Shown here: piece after piece, positions 33,382-44,326 of the stretch
Layout: each line of letters starts with the position of its first letter
How positions within the stretch are numbered: position 1 is the stretch's first letter
From: Artemia franciscana
Lineage: Eukaryota > Arthropoda > Branchiopoda > Anostraca > Artemiidae
Reading direction: 5' to 3'
NCBI RefSeq assembly: GCF_032884065.1
Contig: NC_088871.1
Coordinates: 12,748,393-12,812,392, forward strand
DNA: 64,000 nt
Position numbers and translations under genes: made by a program
The notes under the pieces: generated by a model
The model's input: the letters and a program-made list of their open reading frames with translations, nothing else
What the model was told of the DNA's origin: nothing
Database searches by the model: none

Positions 33382-35292
33382 TTAGACTTTCTTATTCACT
33401 TGTTCATCCTTATTCGTCAGTTTTCGTTTTTTGTTCCTAGGAGCGGAGGTTTCTGCAGATGAGGTTTCTTCAAACAAAACTTGAGCTTGAGATGAGATTT
33501 CTGCACAGATATTTTCTTCAAACAAATCTACAAGTTCCCCTAGGTGTATTAAGTATTCTTTTAATGTTTTTGGAATATGAACATTTTTAAAATTATTGCC
33601 TATTTTGATATGAGGTTCATCTTCCCTAATCCTTTTCCGGCAACTCGATTTCAGAGTAGATGCGCTGAAGTCATAGGTTTTAAAGATAAGGTTACCTAGT
33701 CTCCAAAACCACTTCTTAGTTATTGCCTTTTCTAAACTAACCTCTTTTACTAGCCAAGTAAGCATTGAAGAATATATATCCCTTCCATATTCTCTTCCTC
33801 CAGGACAATAAGATGCTTTGTTTTCAAGAAGATATTCCGTTAAGGCAACATATTTTTTTGAAAAAGATAGCATTAAGGGCGTCTCATTTTTACCGTTTAA
33901 ACTGTTTACATCTACACCCTTTGAAATAATTAGCTTGCTAACAGAAAGTAGTTGGTGTCTAACAGCAAAGTGTAATGGTGTATCACAATTCATAAAACAA
34001 GAATTATTTATATTGGCGCCGTTTTCCACCAGCAGCTTGAAAACATCAACCTGTCTTGACCAGGTAGAATCACTCGAATAAAAACTCCTATACACGATGG
34101 CGCTTTCATTTTCATGGATAGTATAATCTAATGGTGTCATATTCATTTTATTGACGGCATTTATATTGGCACCCTTTGAAATCAGTAGCTTACAAACAGC
34201 TACTTTTCCTCCAGAAGCAGCCCAGTGCAACGGTGTGTTATCACCATGACCGAGTAAATGTATATTGGCACCATTTGATATCAGCAGATCACAAATAGCT
34301 ATGTATCCTTCACGTGCAGCACAGTTTAACGGGGTTTCGTTTAACCAGTTTAAGGCATTTACGTTGGCACCTTTTGAAATCAGTAGCCTACAAACAGCTA
34401 CTTTTCCTCTAGAAGCAGCGCAGTGTAACGGTGTTTTTTCACCAACATCAAGCAAATGTATATTAGCGCCATTTGATATCAGCAGATCACAAATAGCTAT
34501 GTATCCATCACCTGCAGCACAGTTTAACGGTGGTGGTTTCCATCGTTTAACATTGTTTGAGGCCTTTATATTGGTGCCATGTGAAATCAGCAGCTTACAA
34601 ATATCTACATAGCCTAGCATGGCAGCAAGGTCTAACGGGGTTTCGTTTAAACAGTTTAAGGCATTTACGTTGGCACCGTTTGAAATCAGCATCATACAAA
34701 CAGATAATTTTCTTTTTTTAGCTTCCTCTGACTTTAGTAGCGGATGATGATAATCATAAATGTACCTTTTACGTTGAACCCCGGTAAATTTATTTTCACA
34801 ACTTTCATATATATATCTACGTTGTGCAGATATCCACAATGCATGTAAAGGTGTGAACCCATAATTACTTACACAATTTATTCTGGCACCATGTGAAACA
34901 AGCAGCCTACAAACATTAACCTTTCCTTGCTGAGCAGAAAAATGTAAGGCTGTGTTATTCAAATGATCTAAGGCATTTATATTAGCACCTTTTGAAATCA
35001 AAAACTTACAAGTAGCTACTTTTCCTAGCTCAGCAGCATAATGTAACGGGGTTTGATTCAATTTGTTTAAAGCATTTACGTTGGCACCATTTGAAATCAA
35101 CAGCTTACAAACGCCTAATTTTCCTTTGGCTCCAAAGTGTAAGGGTGTGTCGTGAAATAAATTAAGGATATTTACATTAGTCCTATTTGAAATCAACAGC
35201 TTATACAAATGTAATTTTTCTTTCTCAGCACAATATGCCCGTGATCTCTTAGTCAAATTATGTATTCGATGCATTAGTATTTTAATTTCCAA
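33382..35292 (-). CDS. Ankyrin-repeat SOCS-box protein, open copy (636 aa)
   Basis: A single uninterrupted frame. About 13 ankyrin repeats fill residues 25-500; repeats read like KVAVCKLLISKGANVNALN and TPLHYAAELG. The C-terminus has a SOCS box at about 545-585: BC box TLKSSCRKRI (pattern T-L-x3-C-x3-I) and a Cul5-box-like HIPKTLKEYL. A basic RNKKRKL near 618 may be a nuclear signal. ASB-type proteins link substrates bound by the ankyrins to Elongin B/C and Cullin 5 for ubiquitination; that role is inferred from family. It has no introns, which is unusual for a host gene and fits retro- or transposon-mediated copying. It lies between two Helitron 3' remnants. Start chosen as the first Met; the second Met (M-H-R-I) is seven codons in. 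Confidence 0.85.
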   Translation of the reverse strand: MEIKILMHRIHNLTKRSRAYCAEKEKLHLYKLLISNRTNVNILNLFHDTPLHFGAKGKLGVCKLLISNGANVNALNKLNQTPLHYAAELGKVATCKFLISKGANINALDHLNNTALHFSAQQGKVNVCRLLVSHGARINCVSNYGFTPLHALWISAQRRYIYESCENKFTGVQRKRYIYDYHHPLLKSEEAKKRKLSVCMMLISNGANVNALNCLNETPLDLAAMLGYVDICKLLISHGTNIKASNNVKRWKPPPLNCAAGDGYIAICDLLISNGANIHLLDVGEKTPLHCAASRGKVAVCRLLISKGANVNALNWLNETPLNCAAREGYIAICDLLISNGANIHLLGHGDNTPLHWAASGGKVAVCKLLISKGANINAVNKMNMTPLDYTIHENESAIVYRSFYSSDSTWSRQVDVFKLLVENGANINNSCFMNCDTPLHFAVRHQLLSVSKLIISKGVDVNSLNGKNETPLMLSFSKKYVALTEYLLENKASYCPGGREYGRDIYSSMLTWLVKEVSLEKAITKKWFWRLGNLIFKTYDFSASTLKSSCRKRIREDEPHIKIGNNFKNVHIPKTLKEYLIHLGELVDLFEENICAEISSQAQVLFEETSSAETSAPRNKKRKLTNKDEQVNKKV

Positions 35293-35339
35293 TTCAATGA
35301 TTTACCAATAAAGTGACAGGTTGAGCTCGATAAACCAAA

Positions 35340-35475
35340 CAAAAATCAAAACTAATTTAAAAATTTTCAGGTATTTTTTTTTAGTTTGAATTAAAAATTT
35401 AAAATTATTACTCAGATATCATAAATATTTTTGCAGTTTACATACTAATCTCTTCAATTCTGAACCTACAACTAA
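35340..35475 (-). promoter_or_regulatory. Upstream block of ankyrin gene (unit 2)
   Basis: Counterpart of 19060-19195, base for base nearly the same. Confidence 0.55.
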
Positions 35476-37345
35476 AAAATATATAATTGTTTTTAAATTG
35501 TTCTTTTTCACTAGAGAACTAAAGAAAACGTTTAGGTTCGTTCTTCGGCCAAGAAAAGTTTGGTTACACAGACAATTCCAAATTTAAGCCCAGAGATGAA
35601 ATAAAATTATCTTTTTGATAATTTTCAGGAATTATGGTAGTTTTAATTCACAAAATCAGATTTGTTTAAACATTTGAGAAAAAGTACTTCATTTTGCACA
35701 ACAATTATTTAAGCATTTATTAATGCATTTATTTATTTTTTTCTCAAAAAAGTTATATTTTAACGGGAAAATTGGCATCCTGGGATATTCTGGCTTAAAA
35801 AAAGATCTATATGGGTCAAAATTTGTAGAAAATTCGTTAAGTTTGGAAAAATATTTACATGAATAACATTATTTTTATATACATAAGAATTGGGATGATG
35901 TTGCCACACTCGTATGGAAAAATTGAAGATTTTCATGTATGGAGAAGTTCTTATGAAATTACTTAAAGAGCAAAGAACTGGCAATTAAAACAATATTTGC
36001 AAATGTGAATAGATATCAGAAGGAAAAGACAATAAACTGCATAAAGAGCAAGAAAATTGGTAAATGCAAAAACATTTGTATAAATTTTAACAAGGGATTA
36101 CAACAATTCAAAAACCTTAATAAAGAAAACCAGTAGATTGAAGCTTAGTAGAAATCGCTGTTAAAAAAACATCAGTACCGAATTTCTTGTCATATAAGTA
36201 TGAATAATATTTTTTTAAGACATGGAAAAAAAGTTGAGAGTTTTTTAGTTCCGTTCAGAATCGCCAAAGCTATTTTATAGATTAAAAAAATATTTACAAT
36301 GCCTTAGCATTAATTTTAATGTTTTAATTCGAACTAGATAAACATGAAAATTTAAAATTTATTATTATTTTTTTTTGGATAGAATCAACTCACCACCAGA
36401 TAAACCTTACATGTTTGAACGCAACCAGTTATGCAATGTCAGTAGGTAGGCCCAAAAAACAAAAGTTTATAATTCCTACAAATAATGATTCTCGATTTTG
36501 ACGAGGCATTACAAAAAAAACCTTAAAAAAGAAAACTAAAAGTTTAAAGATTAGTTGAAATCTTTGAGAGAAATTGGATTCTCTTTAATAATAAAATATC
36601 TTTGAAAACCAATAATATGAAAATACATTAAATTGCACAAAGAGCAAGAAATAAGATAATATTTGCATATATTTTAACAAGGGATTACAATAATTCAGAG
36701 ACTTTAAAAACGAAAACCAAAAGTTAGAAGCCTTGTAGATATTGTTGTTAGAAATTGGATTTGTTTTAATAATGAAACATCTTTGAAAAGACTTTAGTAT
36801 GAAAAACAGCAAATTTTCTGTGTTTTGAAGACATGCGACAATGAGAATCCATATATAGAATGCCTGCCGCATGCCGAATGCCAGGACCCGGTGGCTGGTA
36901 ATTCCAAAAATATTTGTATATATTTTGACAAAGGGTCAAAACAATTTGAAAACCTTAAAAAAGAAAACCAAAAGACTGAAGTCTAGTAAATATCGTTGTT
37001 AAAAATCGGACTTCTTTCAACAATCAAACATCTTTGAAAAGACCTTTGCATGAAAAGAAATCAAATTGTCTCAAATTGCATGTGGTTTGAAGACAAACAA
37101 CAATAAGAATTCATATTTAGAAGCCCGACGCGTTCCAAATGCTGGGTTTCGGTGGCTGGTAATTGCAAAAATATTTGAATGTATTTTGACAAGGAGCTAC
37201 AACATTTCAAAAACTTTAAGAAAGAAAACCAAAAGTTTGAAGCCTAGTAGATATCGTTGTTAGAAATCAGATTTCTTCTGACAATTAAATATCTTTGAAA
37301 AGACATTAGTTTGAAAAGACAGCAAATTGTCTTAAATTGTATGTT
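35476..37345. repeat. Diverged tandem repeat (unit 2)
   Basis: Counterpart of 19196-21090. A TATTTAGTCAAATATATG segment present near 19725 is missing at 36003. No gene is seen. Confidence 0.6.
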
Positions 37346-37359
37346 GTTCGAAGACAACG

Positions 37360-37430
37360 CGTATGTCGTTACGCGCCATATTAGTTACGCGCCATTGTAG
37401 TTGTGTCCCTGTGTCCCACCTGTGAATATA
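37360..37430 (-). mobile_element. Helitron 3' module, stops before hairpins (unit 2)
   Basis: Same breakpoint (ACGACATACGCGTT) as 21096; inner end GAATATACC lacks the extra GAA of unit 1. Confidence 0.7.
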
Positions 37431-37433
37431 CCA

Positions 37434-37541
<108 letters not shown>

Positions 37542-37712
37542 ATCTATATAAAAATAAGTTTTCTGTCTGTCTGTGGATCCGGTGACGTCATGTTTCTGTG
37601 TCGGCTGACGTCATGAAGTTAGTTGTCGTCATTTTTGCTATGACGGTGACGTCATTAAAGATATTTAAGACATATATGTTCACGTAGAAATCTATTAATG
37701 TTTAAGTTTAAA

Positions 37713-38033
37713 ATGACTGATGAACTTACAATGGCAAAAGCCGATGAAGATGCTCAAAGAGTCTATGCCAAAAAACTTGCTGCTGATAGAGAAATTCAGA
37801 AAAGAAAGCGTGCCGAGGAATCAAAAGAACAGCAAGGAAACAGGCTTGAGGCTAAAGAACGCAAAACCGCGCAGTTAGATGAAGATCCACCTGGACAGCG
37901 AGAGTCAAAACATATCAAAACTGAAAATGATAGCGATGATGATTGGGTTTGGGATTTTGACTTGGATAACGTCATCAATGCCTACCAGATTTTAGTTAAA
38001 AAAAACAAAAGCTCGGCGATATGTATTTCATAG
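37713..38033 (+). CDS. Short basic/acidic Helitron ORF (unit 2)
   Basis: Open to DSDDDWVWDFDLDNVINAYQ, then ILVKKNKSSAICIS. One fewer disruption than the unit 1 copy, which stops after KVINV. The end differs because the A run after LVKK varies in length between copies. Confidence 0.5.
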   Translation: MTDELTMAKADEDAQRVYAKKLAADREIQKRKRAEESKEQQGNRLEAKERKTAQLDEDPPGQRESKHIKTENDSDDDWVWDFDLDNVINAYQILVKKNKSSAICIS

Positions 38034-38483
38034 TGACGCTTAAAAATAAAGAAGAAAAAGAAAACTGAAAAAAGAAAAATTGTAAAAAACATGACGACCG
38101 GGACACAGGGAATATAAATGACGACCAGGACACGCTGAAAAATAAAGAAGAAAAAGAAAACTGAAAAAAGAAAAAATGTAAAAAACTAAAAAATACTAAA
38201 AAGAAAAAACACTCAAAGAGAAATTACAGACCGGGACAGAGGGAATATAAATAACGACCGGGACACTCAAAGAGAAATTAAAGACTGGGATACCGGGACA
38301 CAAATGACGACCGGGACACAGGGAATATAAATGACGACCAGGACACAGGTATTTAAGAATATCGTTCAAAGACAAATTTTTAATTGTAAGAAGACCGTTG
38401 AAAGAGAAATTTCTAATTGTAAAATGACTGAAGAACCTATAATGGCAACACCCGAGGAAGCTGCTCAAAACGAATGTATTCAA

Positions 38484-38564
38484 GCCGAAGTAGCTGAGTT
38501 GGTAAAGCGTTATGTATCAGGTTCTAGGTCCGAGAGGCTCCAGGTTTAAACCTTGGCTTTAGCA
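38484..38564 (+). repeat. tRNA-like unit (unit 2)
   Basis: As at 22240, B box GGTTTAAACC, with GTTATGTATC in the anticodon region. Confidence 0.7.
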
Positions 38565-38621
38565 TTAATACAAAAGAAGAAACAAACTAAAAAAGGTAAA
38601 AACTACAAAAAAACTAAAAAG

Positions 38622-38623
<2 letters not shown>

Positions 38624-38692
<69 letters not shown>
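38624..38692. repeat. TA microsatellite
   Basis: Shorter than the 98-bp counterpart at 22381. Confidence 0.96.
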
Positions 38693-38697
<5 letters not shown>

Positions 38698-38711
38698 GTT
38701 GTCTGTCTCTG

Positions 38712-38946
38712 TAACGATGACTCTGGTCAAACATTTTCAGATCAATTGCTGGCAATTGGAAACGGAAAGCTCCCAGTAGTGGGAAATTCGCAATTTTTAC
38801 GTAGTTTGAAACACATATATAAATCTATCTATATTCACAGGTGGGACACAGGGACACAATTACAATGGCGCGTAACTAATATGGCGCGTAACGACTTACG
38901 CGCGCGGAGGGGCTTGGGGGGCGCGAAGCGCCACCCCAACAGCTAG
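38712..38946 (+). pseudogene. Helicase deletion fragment and hybrid 3' module (unit 2)
   Basis: [20 protein letters not shown] with the same CCCAGTAG/TGGGAAA join as 22498, then the 119-bp 3' module. Confidence 0.75.
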
Positions 38947-38982
<36 letters not shown>

Positions 38983-38995
38983 AAATAATTTGTTT

Positions 38996-39125
38996 GTCTG
39001 TCTGTCGACTGACGTCATGTTTGTGTGTCGACTGACGTCATGTTTGTCGACTGACGTCATTATAAGGATTGAGCTGTATGTCGTCATGAAGTTGTTTGTC
39101 GTCTGACGTCATGTTTGTCGACTAA
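38996..39125 (+). promoter_or_regulatory. TGACGTCA cluster (unit 2)
   Basis: All four octamers of 22780-22912 are conserved. Confidence 0.5.
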
Positions 39126-39180
39126 CGAAACTACAGACCGGGACACCGGGACACAAATGACGTGTTATGTCTGTTATAAC

Positions 39181-39425
39181 GTAATAGAGGCAACAATCTT
39201 GACAGGGCCTTTTGAGGGTGAGGCTTTTCTTATTCCACGCATTCTCATGATTCCAATGGATCTGCCTTTTCAACCTAAAAGATTGCAATTCCCAATTTGA
39301 TTAGCATATTTAGTTTTCAGTCCAGAACCACTAAAGCTATTATGTAAATATCAAAAATATTTATGTTGTCTGAGCAATAATTTTTAGTTTTTATTTCAAA
39401 ATAGAAAATTACCTGACAATTTTAG
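39181..39425 (+). pseudogene. Helicase fragment and upstream block (unit 2)
   Basis: [20 protein letters not shown] to about 39300, then the TTTTCAGTCCAGAACC block 39312-39425. Confidence 0.75.
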
Positions 39426-40201
39426 AATTATATCTATCTATATATATAAAAATTAGTTGTCTGTCTGTGGATCAGGTGACGTCATGTTTCTGTGTCGACT
39501 GGCGTCATGAAGTTAGTTGTCGTCATTTTTATTATGACGGTGACGTCATTAAAGATATTTAAGACATATGTTCACGTAGAAATCTATTAATGTTTAAGTT
39601 TAAAATGACTGATGAACTTACAATGGCAAAAGCCGATGAAGATGCTCAAAGAGTCTATGCAAAAAAACTTGCTGCTGATAGAGAAAGTCAGAAAAGAAAG
39701 CGTGCCGAGGAATCAAAAGAACAGCAAGGAAACAGGCTTGAGGCTAAAGAACGCAAAACCGCGCAGTTAGATGAAGATCCACCTGGACAGCGAGAGTCAA
39801 AACATCAAAACTGAAAATGATAGCCATGATGATTGGGTTTGGGATCTTGACTTGGATAAGGTCATCAATGCCTACCAGATTTTAGTTAAAAAAACAAAGG
39901 TTCGGCGATATGTATTTCATAGTGAAGCTGAAAAATAAAGAAGAAAAAGAAAACTGAAAAAAGAAAAAATGTAAAAAACTAAAAAATACTAAAAAGAAAA
40001 AATACTCAAAGAAAAATTACAGACCGGGACACAAATGACGACCGGGACAGAGGGAATATAAATAACGACCGGGACAATCAAGGAGAAATTACAGACTGGG
40101 ATACTGGGACACAAATGACGACCGGGACACAGGCAATATAAATGACGACCAGGACAACAATGGCAACACCCGAGGAAGCTGCTCAAAACGAATGTATTCA
40201 C

Positions 40202-40282
40202 GCCGAAGTAGCTGAGTTGGTAAAGCGTTATGTTTCAGGTTCTAGGTCCGAGAGGCTCCAGGTTTGAACCTTGGCTTTAGCA
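40202..40282 (+). repeat. tRNA-like unit (unit 2)
   Basis: As at 23989, B box GGTTTGAACC. Confidence 0.7.
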
Positions 40283-40341
40283 TTAATACAAAAGAAGAAA
40301 AAATTTAAAAAAGGTAAAAACTACAAAAAAACTAAAAAGAA

Positions 40342-40374
<33 letters not shown>

Positions 40375-40399
40375 CATCTTTTCCACAAAAATAATAATT

Positions 40400-40590
40400 T
40401 AGTGCTTCTGCTTAAAAACAGCAATCGAATTGATGCCTCCTGATACGCAACTATCAACAAAGTGGCAATCGTTGTGGTCGGTGATCAGTTCTTACCTCGA
40501 GATAATATTCTTTATAGGCGAAACAATCAGTTGACAAGAATTGCTTAAACTCATCGATGCTACGATTCCCTACAATATCCTGACGAATAT
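40400..40590 (+). pseudogene. Diverged Helitron Rep fragment (unit 2)
   Basis: NKVAIVVVGDQFLPRDNILY as at 24185. Confidence 0.75.
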
Positions 40591-40759
40591 AAATGACGCC
40601 CGGGACACTCAAATAGAAATCACAGACTGGGACACCGGGACACAAATGACGACGGGGACACAGGGAATATAAATGACGACCCGGACACAGGGACACAACT
40701 ACAACGGGGACGCTGGGGGCACAGGGGGATATATAAATGACGACGACAACAAAGGAAAT

Positions 40760-40987
40760 GGTCGATTAGCAATCACCATCAACAAAGCTCAAGGGCAATC
40801 AATAGAATCATGAGGTATAGATCTTAATCTATATAAACGAATACGGATTGAAAACAATACGGATTGTTTTCCCATGGACCATTATGCGTTGCATGTTCAA
40901 GAGTCGGTAAACCTGACAATCTATTTATATGCACAGACGATGGGACAGCAAAGAATGTTGTATATTCGCAAGTTTTACGTAGTTAAA

Positions 40988-40989
<2 letters not shown>
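40760..40989 (+). pseudogene. Helitron helicase C-terminal remnant (unit 2)
   Basis: As at 24548 with the 30-bp insertion noted above. Confidence 0.75.
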
Positions 40990-41083
<94 letters not shown>

Positions 41084-41160
41084 CAGGTGGGACATGGGAT
41101 ATATATATATATACTATATATATATACTATATACTATATATATATACTATATATATATAC
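40990..41160. repeat. TA microsatellite around Helitron remnant
   Basis: TA to 41080, TTCACAGGTGGGACATGGG, then CTATATA variants up to the SINE. Confidence 0.95.
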
Positions 41161-41308
41161 TATTATTATTATTATTTAAGAATTAACGACGCTTCTTGAC
41201 TACTAAGGTCCCTGCGTCGGCCCTGCAGTGCATTCCTGCAGCGTGATTCGATCTCTGGGTCCCGTATTACCAAGCTAAGGTCAAATCCACTGCACCACTA
41301 CAGGACTA
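41161..41308 (-). mobile_element. tRNA-derived SINE, only in unit 2
   Basis: About 148 bp on the minus strand: A box TAGTGGTGCAGTGGATTTGA (41281-41300), B box GATCGAATC (41245-41253), a body GGGCCGACGCAGGGACC, and an AATAATAATAAT tail at 41161-41176. The A/B spacing fits a Pol III tRNA-type promoter. The matching place in unit 1 (about 24935) is plain CTATATA repeat, so it inserted after the duplication. Confidence 0.75.
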
Positions 41309-41355
41309 TATATATACTATATATATACTATATATATATAGTATATATATATATA
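41309..41355. repeat. TA microsatellite
   Basis: CTATATA variants up to CTAG. Confidence 0.95.
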
Positions 41356-41709
41356 CTAGCTGTTGGGGTGGCGCTTCGCGCCACCCCAACACCTAGTTGG
41401 TGGGGCGCTTTGCGCACCCCCAAGCCCCCCCGCGCGCGTAAGTCGTTACGCGCCATATTAGTTACGCACCATTGTAGTTGTGTCCCTGTGTCCCTACTGT
41501 GAATATAGATAGATTTATATATGTGTTTCAAACTACGTAAAAATTGTGAATATACAACATTCTTGGCTTTCCCATTGTCTGTCCATATACAAAGCCGTAT
41601 GTACTAATAATGACGTCATATGCAAACGCTCTTTTTACAAACAAACAAACATGCATACACACAACTCGTTTTTATATAGATAGATAGATAGATAGATACA
41701 ATACAAATT

Positions 41710-43481
41710 AACTGCGTAAAAGTTGCGAATATACAACATTCTTCGCTGTCCAATTGTCGCTGCATATAAATAAATTGTCAGGTTTACCGACCCTCGAACA
41801 TGCAACGTACAATTGTCCATGGGAAAAACAATCAGTATTGAGATCTATACCACATTTTTTTCAAATGATTGACCTTGAGCTTTGTTAATGGTGATTGCAA
41901 ATGCTAATCGAATTGGGAATTGCAATCTTTTCAATTGAAAAGGCAGATCCTTTGGAATCATGGGAATGCGAGGAATAAGAACAGCCTCACCCTCAAAAGG
42001 CCCTGTCAAGATTGTGGCCTCTATTAGGTTTTCCATTGTTTTTTTATGGCAAGTCGCGTGCCATTGCAAAGCTTTGGTGGGTTGATATTTCTTAAAAGTA
42101 TTATTGGTACGCCTATTTTTAGTTGTAGCACGTGTGGTGGAAACCCTGAAAGATCCACGGAATTTAAAAATTCAGATGGATAATTAACCGCTTCATTTGG
42201 TTCCAAAACTGTGTCGACTGACTTGTAAAGGACTGCCTGGTCTCGAATCTTGGTCAAAACAATATTGTTGATTTCGTGGACGTCTATATTTTTGGGTGCG
42301 AGAATCGCTCTTTCACTTAGCCATTTATTATTTTTATAATTTTTTAGAATATTCGGAAATACTTTTTCAATCAATTCATTTTTGGACGTCACTAAATTAC
42401 AGAAATCAGCAGGTAGTTGTATACGTCCTGAAATTGAGTCTACTGGGAGCTTTCCGTTTCCCATTGCCAGCAATTGATCTGAAATTGTTTGACCAGAGTC
42501 ATCATTTTGCAATCGGACACGCATATTTGTAGTTAATTTTAATGTTTTTACGTGTGCCCATAAATTAGAATTTTTCAGGCAAACATTCATTTCGTCTGCA
42601 GGAGTTGATCTAGGTATTATAGGTAATGTTTGCCTGAAATCTCCCGCAAGCAATATTAATGTGCTGCCAAAGGGTTTCGACTTCCCTCGCAAATCTTTCA
42701 AGCATTGATCCAGAGCCTCGAGCGATTTTTTGTGTGCCATTGTGCACTCATCCCAAATAATAAGTTTGCATTGCTGCAATACTTTACCCATCCCAGATGA
42801 TTTGGAAATATTGCACGTGGGAGTTTCTGTAGAATGCAAGTTCAGAGGCAATTTCAAAGCGGAAGAAGCAGTTCTTCCACCAGGCAGCAATGTTGCGGCT
42901 ATTCCGGACGACGCAATTGCCAACGCTATATCATTTTTTGATCGAATTGATGCCAGAATCAGTTTTATCACAAACGTTTTACCAGTACCTCCTGGCGCAT
43001 CCAAAAAGAAAATTTCACCAACGTTGTTATCGACACAATGCATTATCGTATCATAAATGTCTTTTTGTTCCGACGTTAACTTGGAAATTTTATTTTGTAC
43101 ATACGACAATAGATCACTCGTACTGTAACTTTGTTCACGATCCAATTCTACACATGTCGAAACAGCAGCGATACGGTTAGGTGAAGGCATTCCCAAATCC
43201 TGAAGAGGTTTGTTTGCCATACGTACGCACAAATCTTCTATAACAACTAAAGTGTAGTTATAAATTTCTGATGTAAAATCAAAAGTCATATCTGACGTCT
43301 CTAACTGTTTTCGATGGAGTATATCTTCGGACATTTTTGACTTATATTTTTCCCATAACTCTGTAGGAGCTGATGGAGAGCAAGTTGTTAAAATGATGCC
43401 AAACAATGAACGAATTTGACTTGGGGTTGACGTTTCGCACGCGTCATTGATGCAGTTATCCCAGTGTTGGTCATTCTCCAA
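41710..43481 (-). pseudogene. Helitron B helicase domain
   Basis: 485-residue first frame 43481-42024 with APGGTGKT, IIWDE, LLAGDFRQTLP and LEALDQC intact; same LAIKKQWKT frameshift as A. The second frame breaks at GQSFEKNVV because TTTTTTTCAAATG replaces TTTTTCTAATG; motif VI VACSRVG then follows out of frame. Confidence 0.87.
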
Positions 43482-43503
43482 TAAATTCAGAGCTTGGCAT
43501 GCA

Positions 43504-44320
43504 CTACGGTAAGTGTCATGTATAGTACCATTTACGTCCTCAAATACTCAAAGGATGTCGGACCGGGCATATTCACCAAAAGCAGGCGTAGAAAGAAGCA
43601 TTCATGTTGATTGGGGTGAACGGTGTAGAGTCTTCCTATCGTGGTATCTTTGAAGATGGTAGGTTGGCCGTCGACTGACTTACCCTGTTTTCGACGTTCA
43701 AATACTTTATTTTTAGTATTCCACGTGTAATACGAAGGCACTTCAGTATACAGCAGTTTTTTTGCAAAAGAATCATTTTTGCAAAGCGAAAAGAAAGCGG
43801 TTAACTTTGTATCCGGTGGATTCAGGGCTCTTTGTTGCACGTTGGGTTCCGAGAAATAAACACGTTGACCATTCTGTAAATGTACCGCTAAGTGAACAAC
43901 AGCTGGACTACGTTCATGTATCGGAAATGAAAGAAATCACCAAACAGCTTCACTACTGCTTATGTATCTTCCAGCCTGATATTGTACGATTTCGTCGATA
44001 TCTTTGATTTCGGGATGCAAGCCAAAAACTGCCATGTCACTGCCGTTGTTGACGTATTTACATATATATTTGATTGCCTTTACGGAGTTACAGTATTCAA
44101 CGTTTATGTGTGCATTAAATGTTTTTGATAATAATGGGGAATATGGAACAACCCACTGGTTATCTACTTCGATGGTGGTACCGTTACGCTTCTTTATTAT
44201 TGCTGTTTTACCGCCATCTTCAGTAGATCTTCTTCTATATTGTGGGTAACCATCATTGCCAGTAATTGTGTTGGAAACTAAAAGTCGAGGATATTGCTTT
44301 GTGCACCTTCCTTTGGCCAT
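43504..44320 (-). pseudogene. Helitron B Rep, C-terminal half
   Basis: KYICKYVNNGSDMAVFG keeps both tyrosines; EAVW-TGA and FEYLRT-stop are as in A. Confidence 0.87.
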
Positions 44321-44326
44321 GCATGG

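Larger units (their letters stand above)
37545..38946 (+). mobile_element. Non-autonomous Helitron (unit 2)
   Basis: Counterpart of 21299-22731; CTAG 38943-38946, hybrid hairpin kept. Confidence 0.8.
39433..41095 (+). mobile_element. Non-autonomous Helitron, 3' truncated (unit 2)
   Basis: Counterpart of 23220-24870; an extra CTATATAAACGAATACGG block of about 30 bp is inserted at 40828 within the helicase tail. The short ORF at 39605-39814 has the same AT deletion as 23392. Confidence 0.75.

Noticed and set aside
42296-42532. Plus-strand frames of 60-110 codons opposite the helicase domains
   Set aside because: They mirror the helicase codons on the other strand and match no motif.
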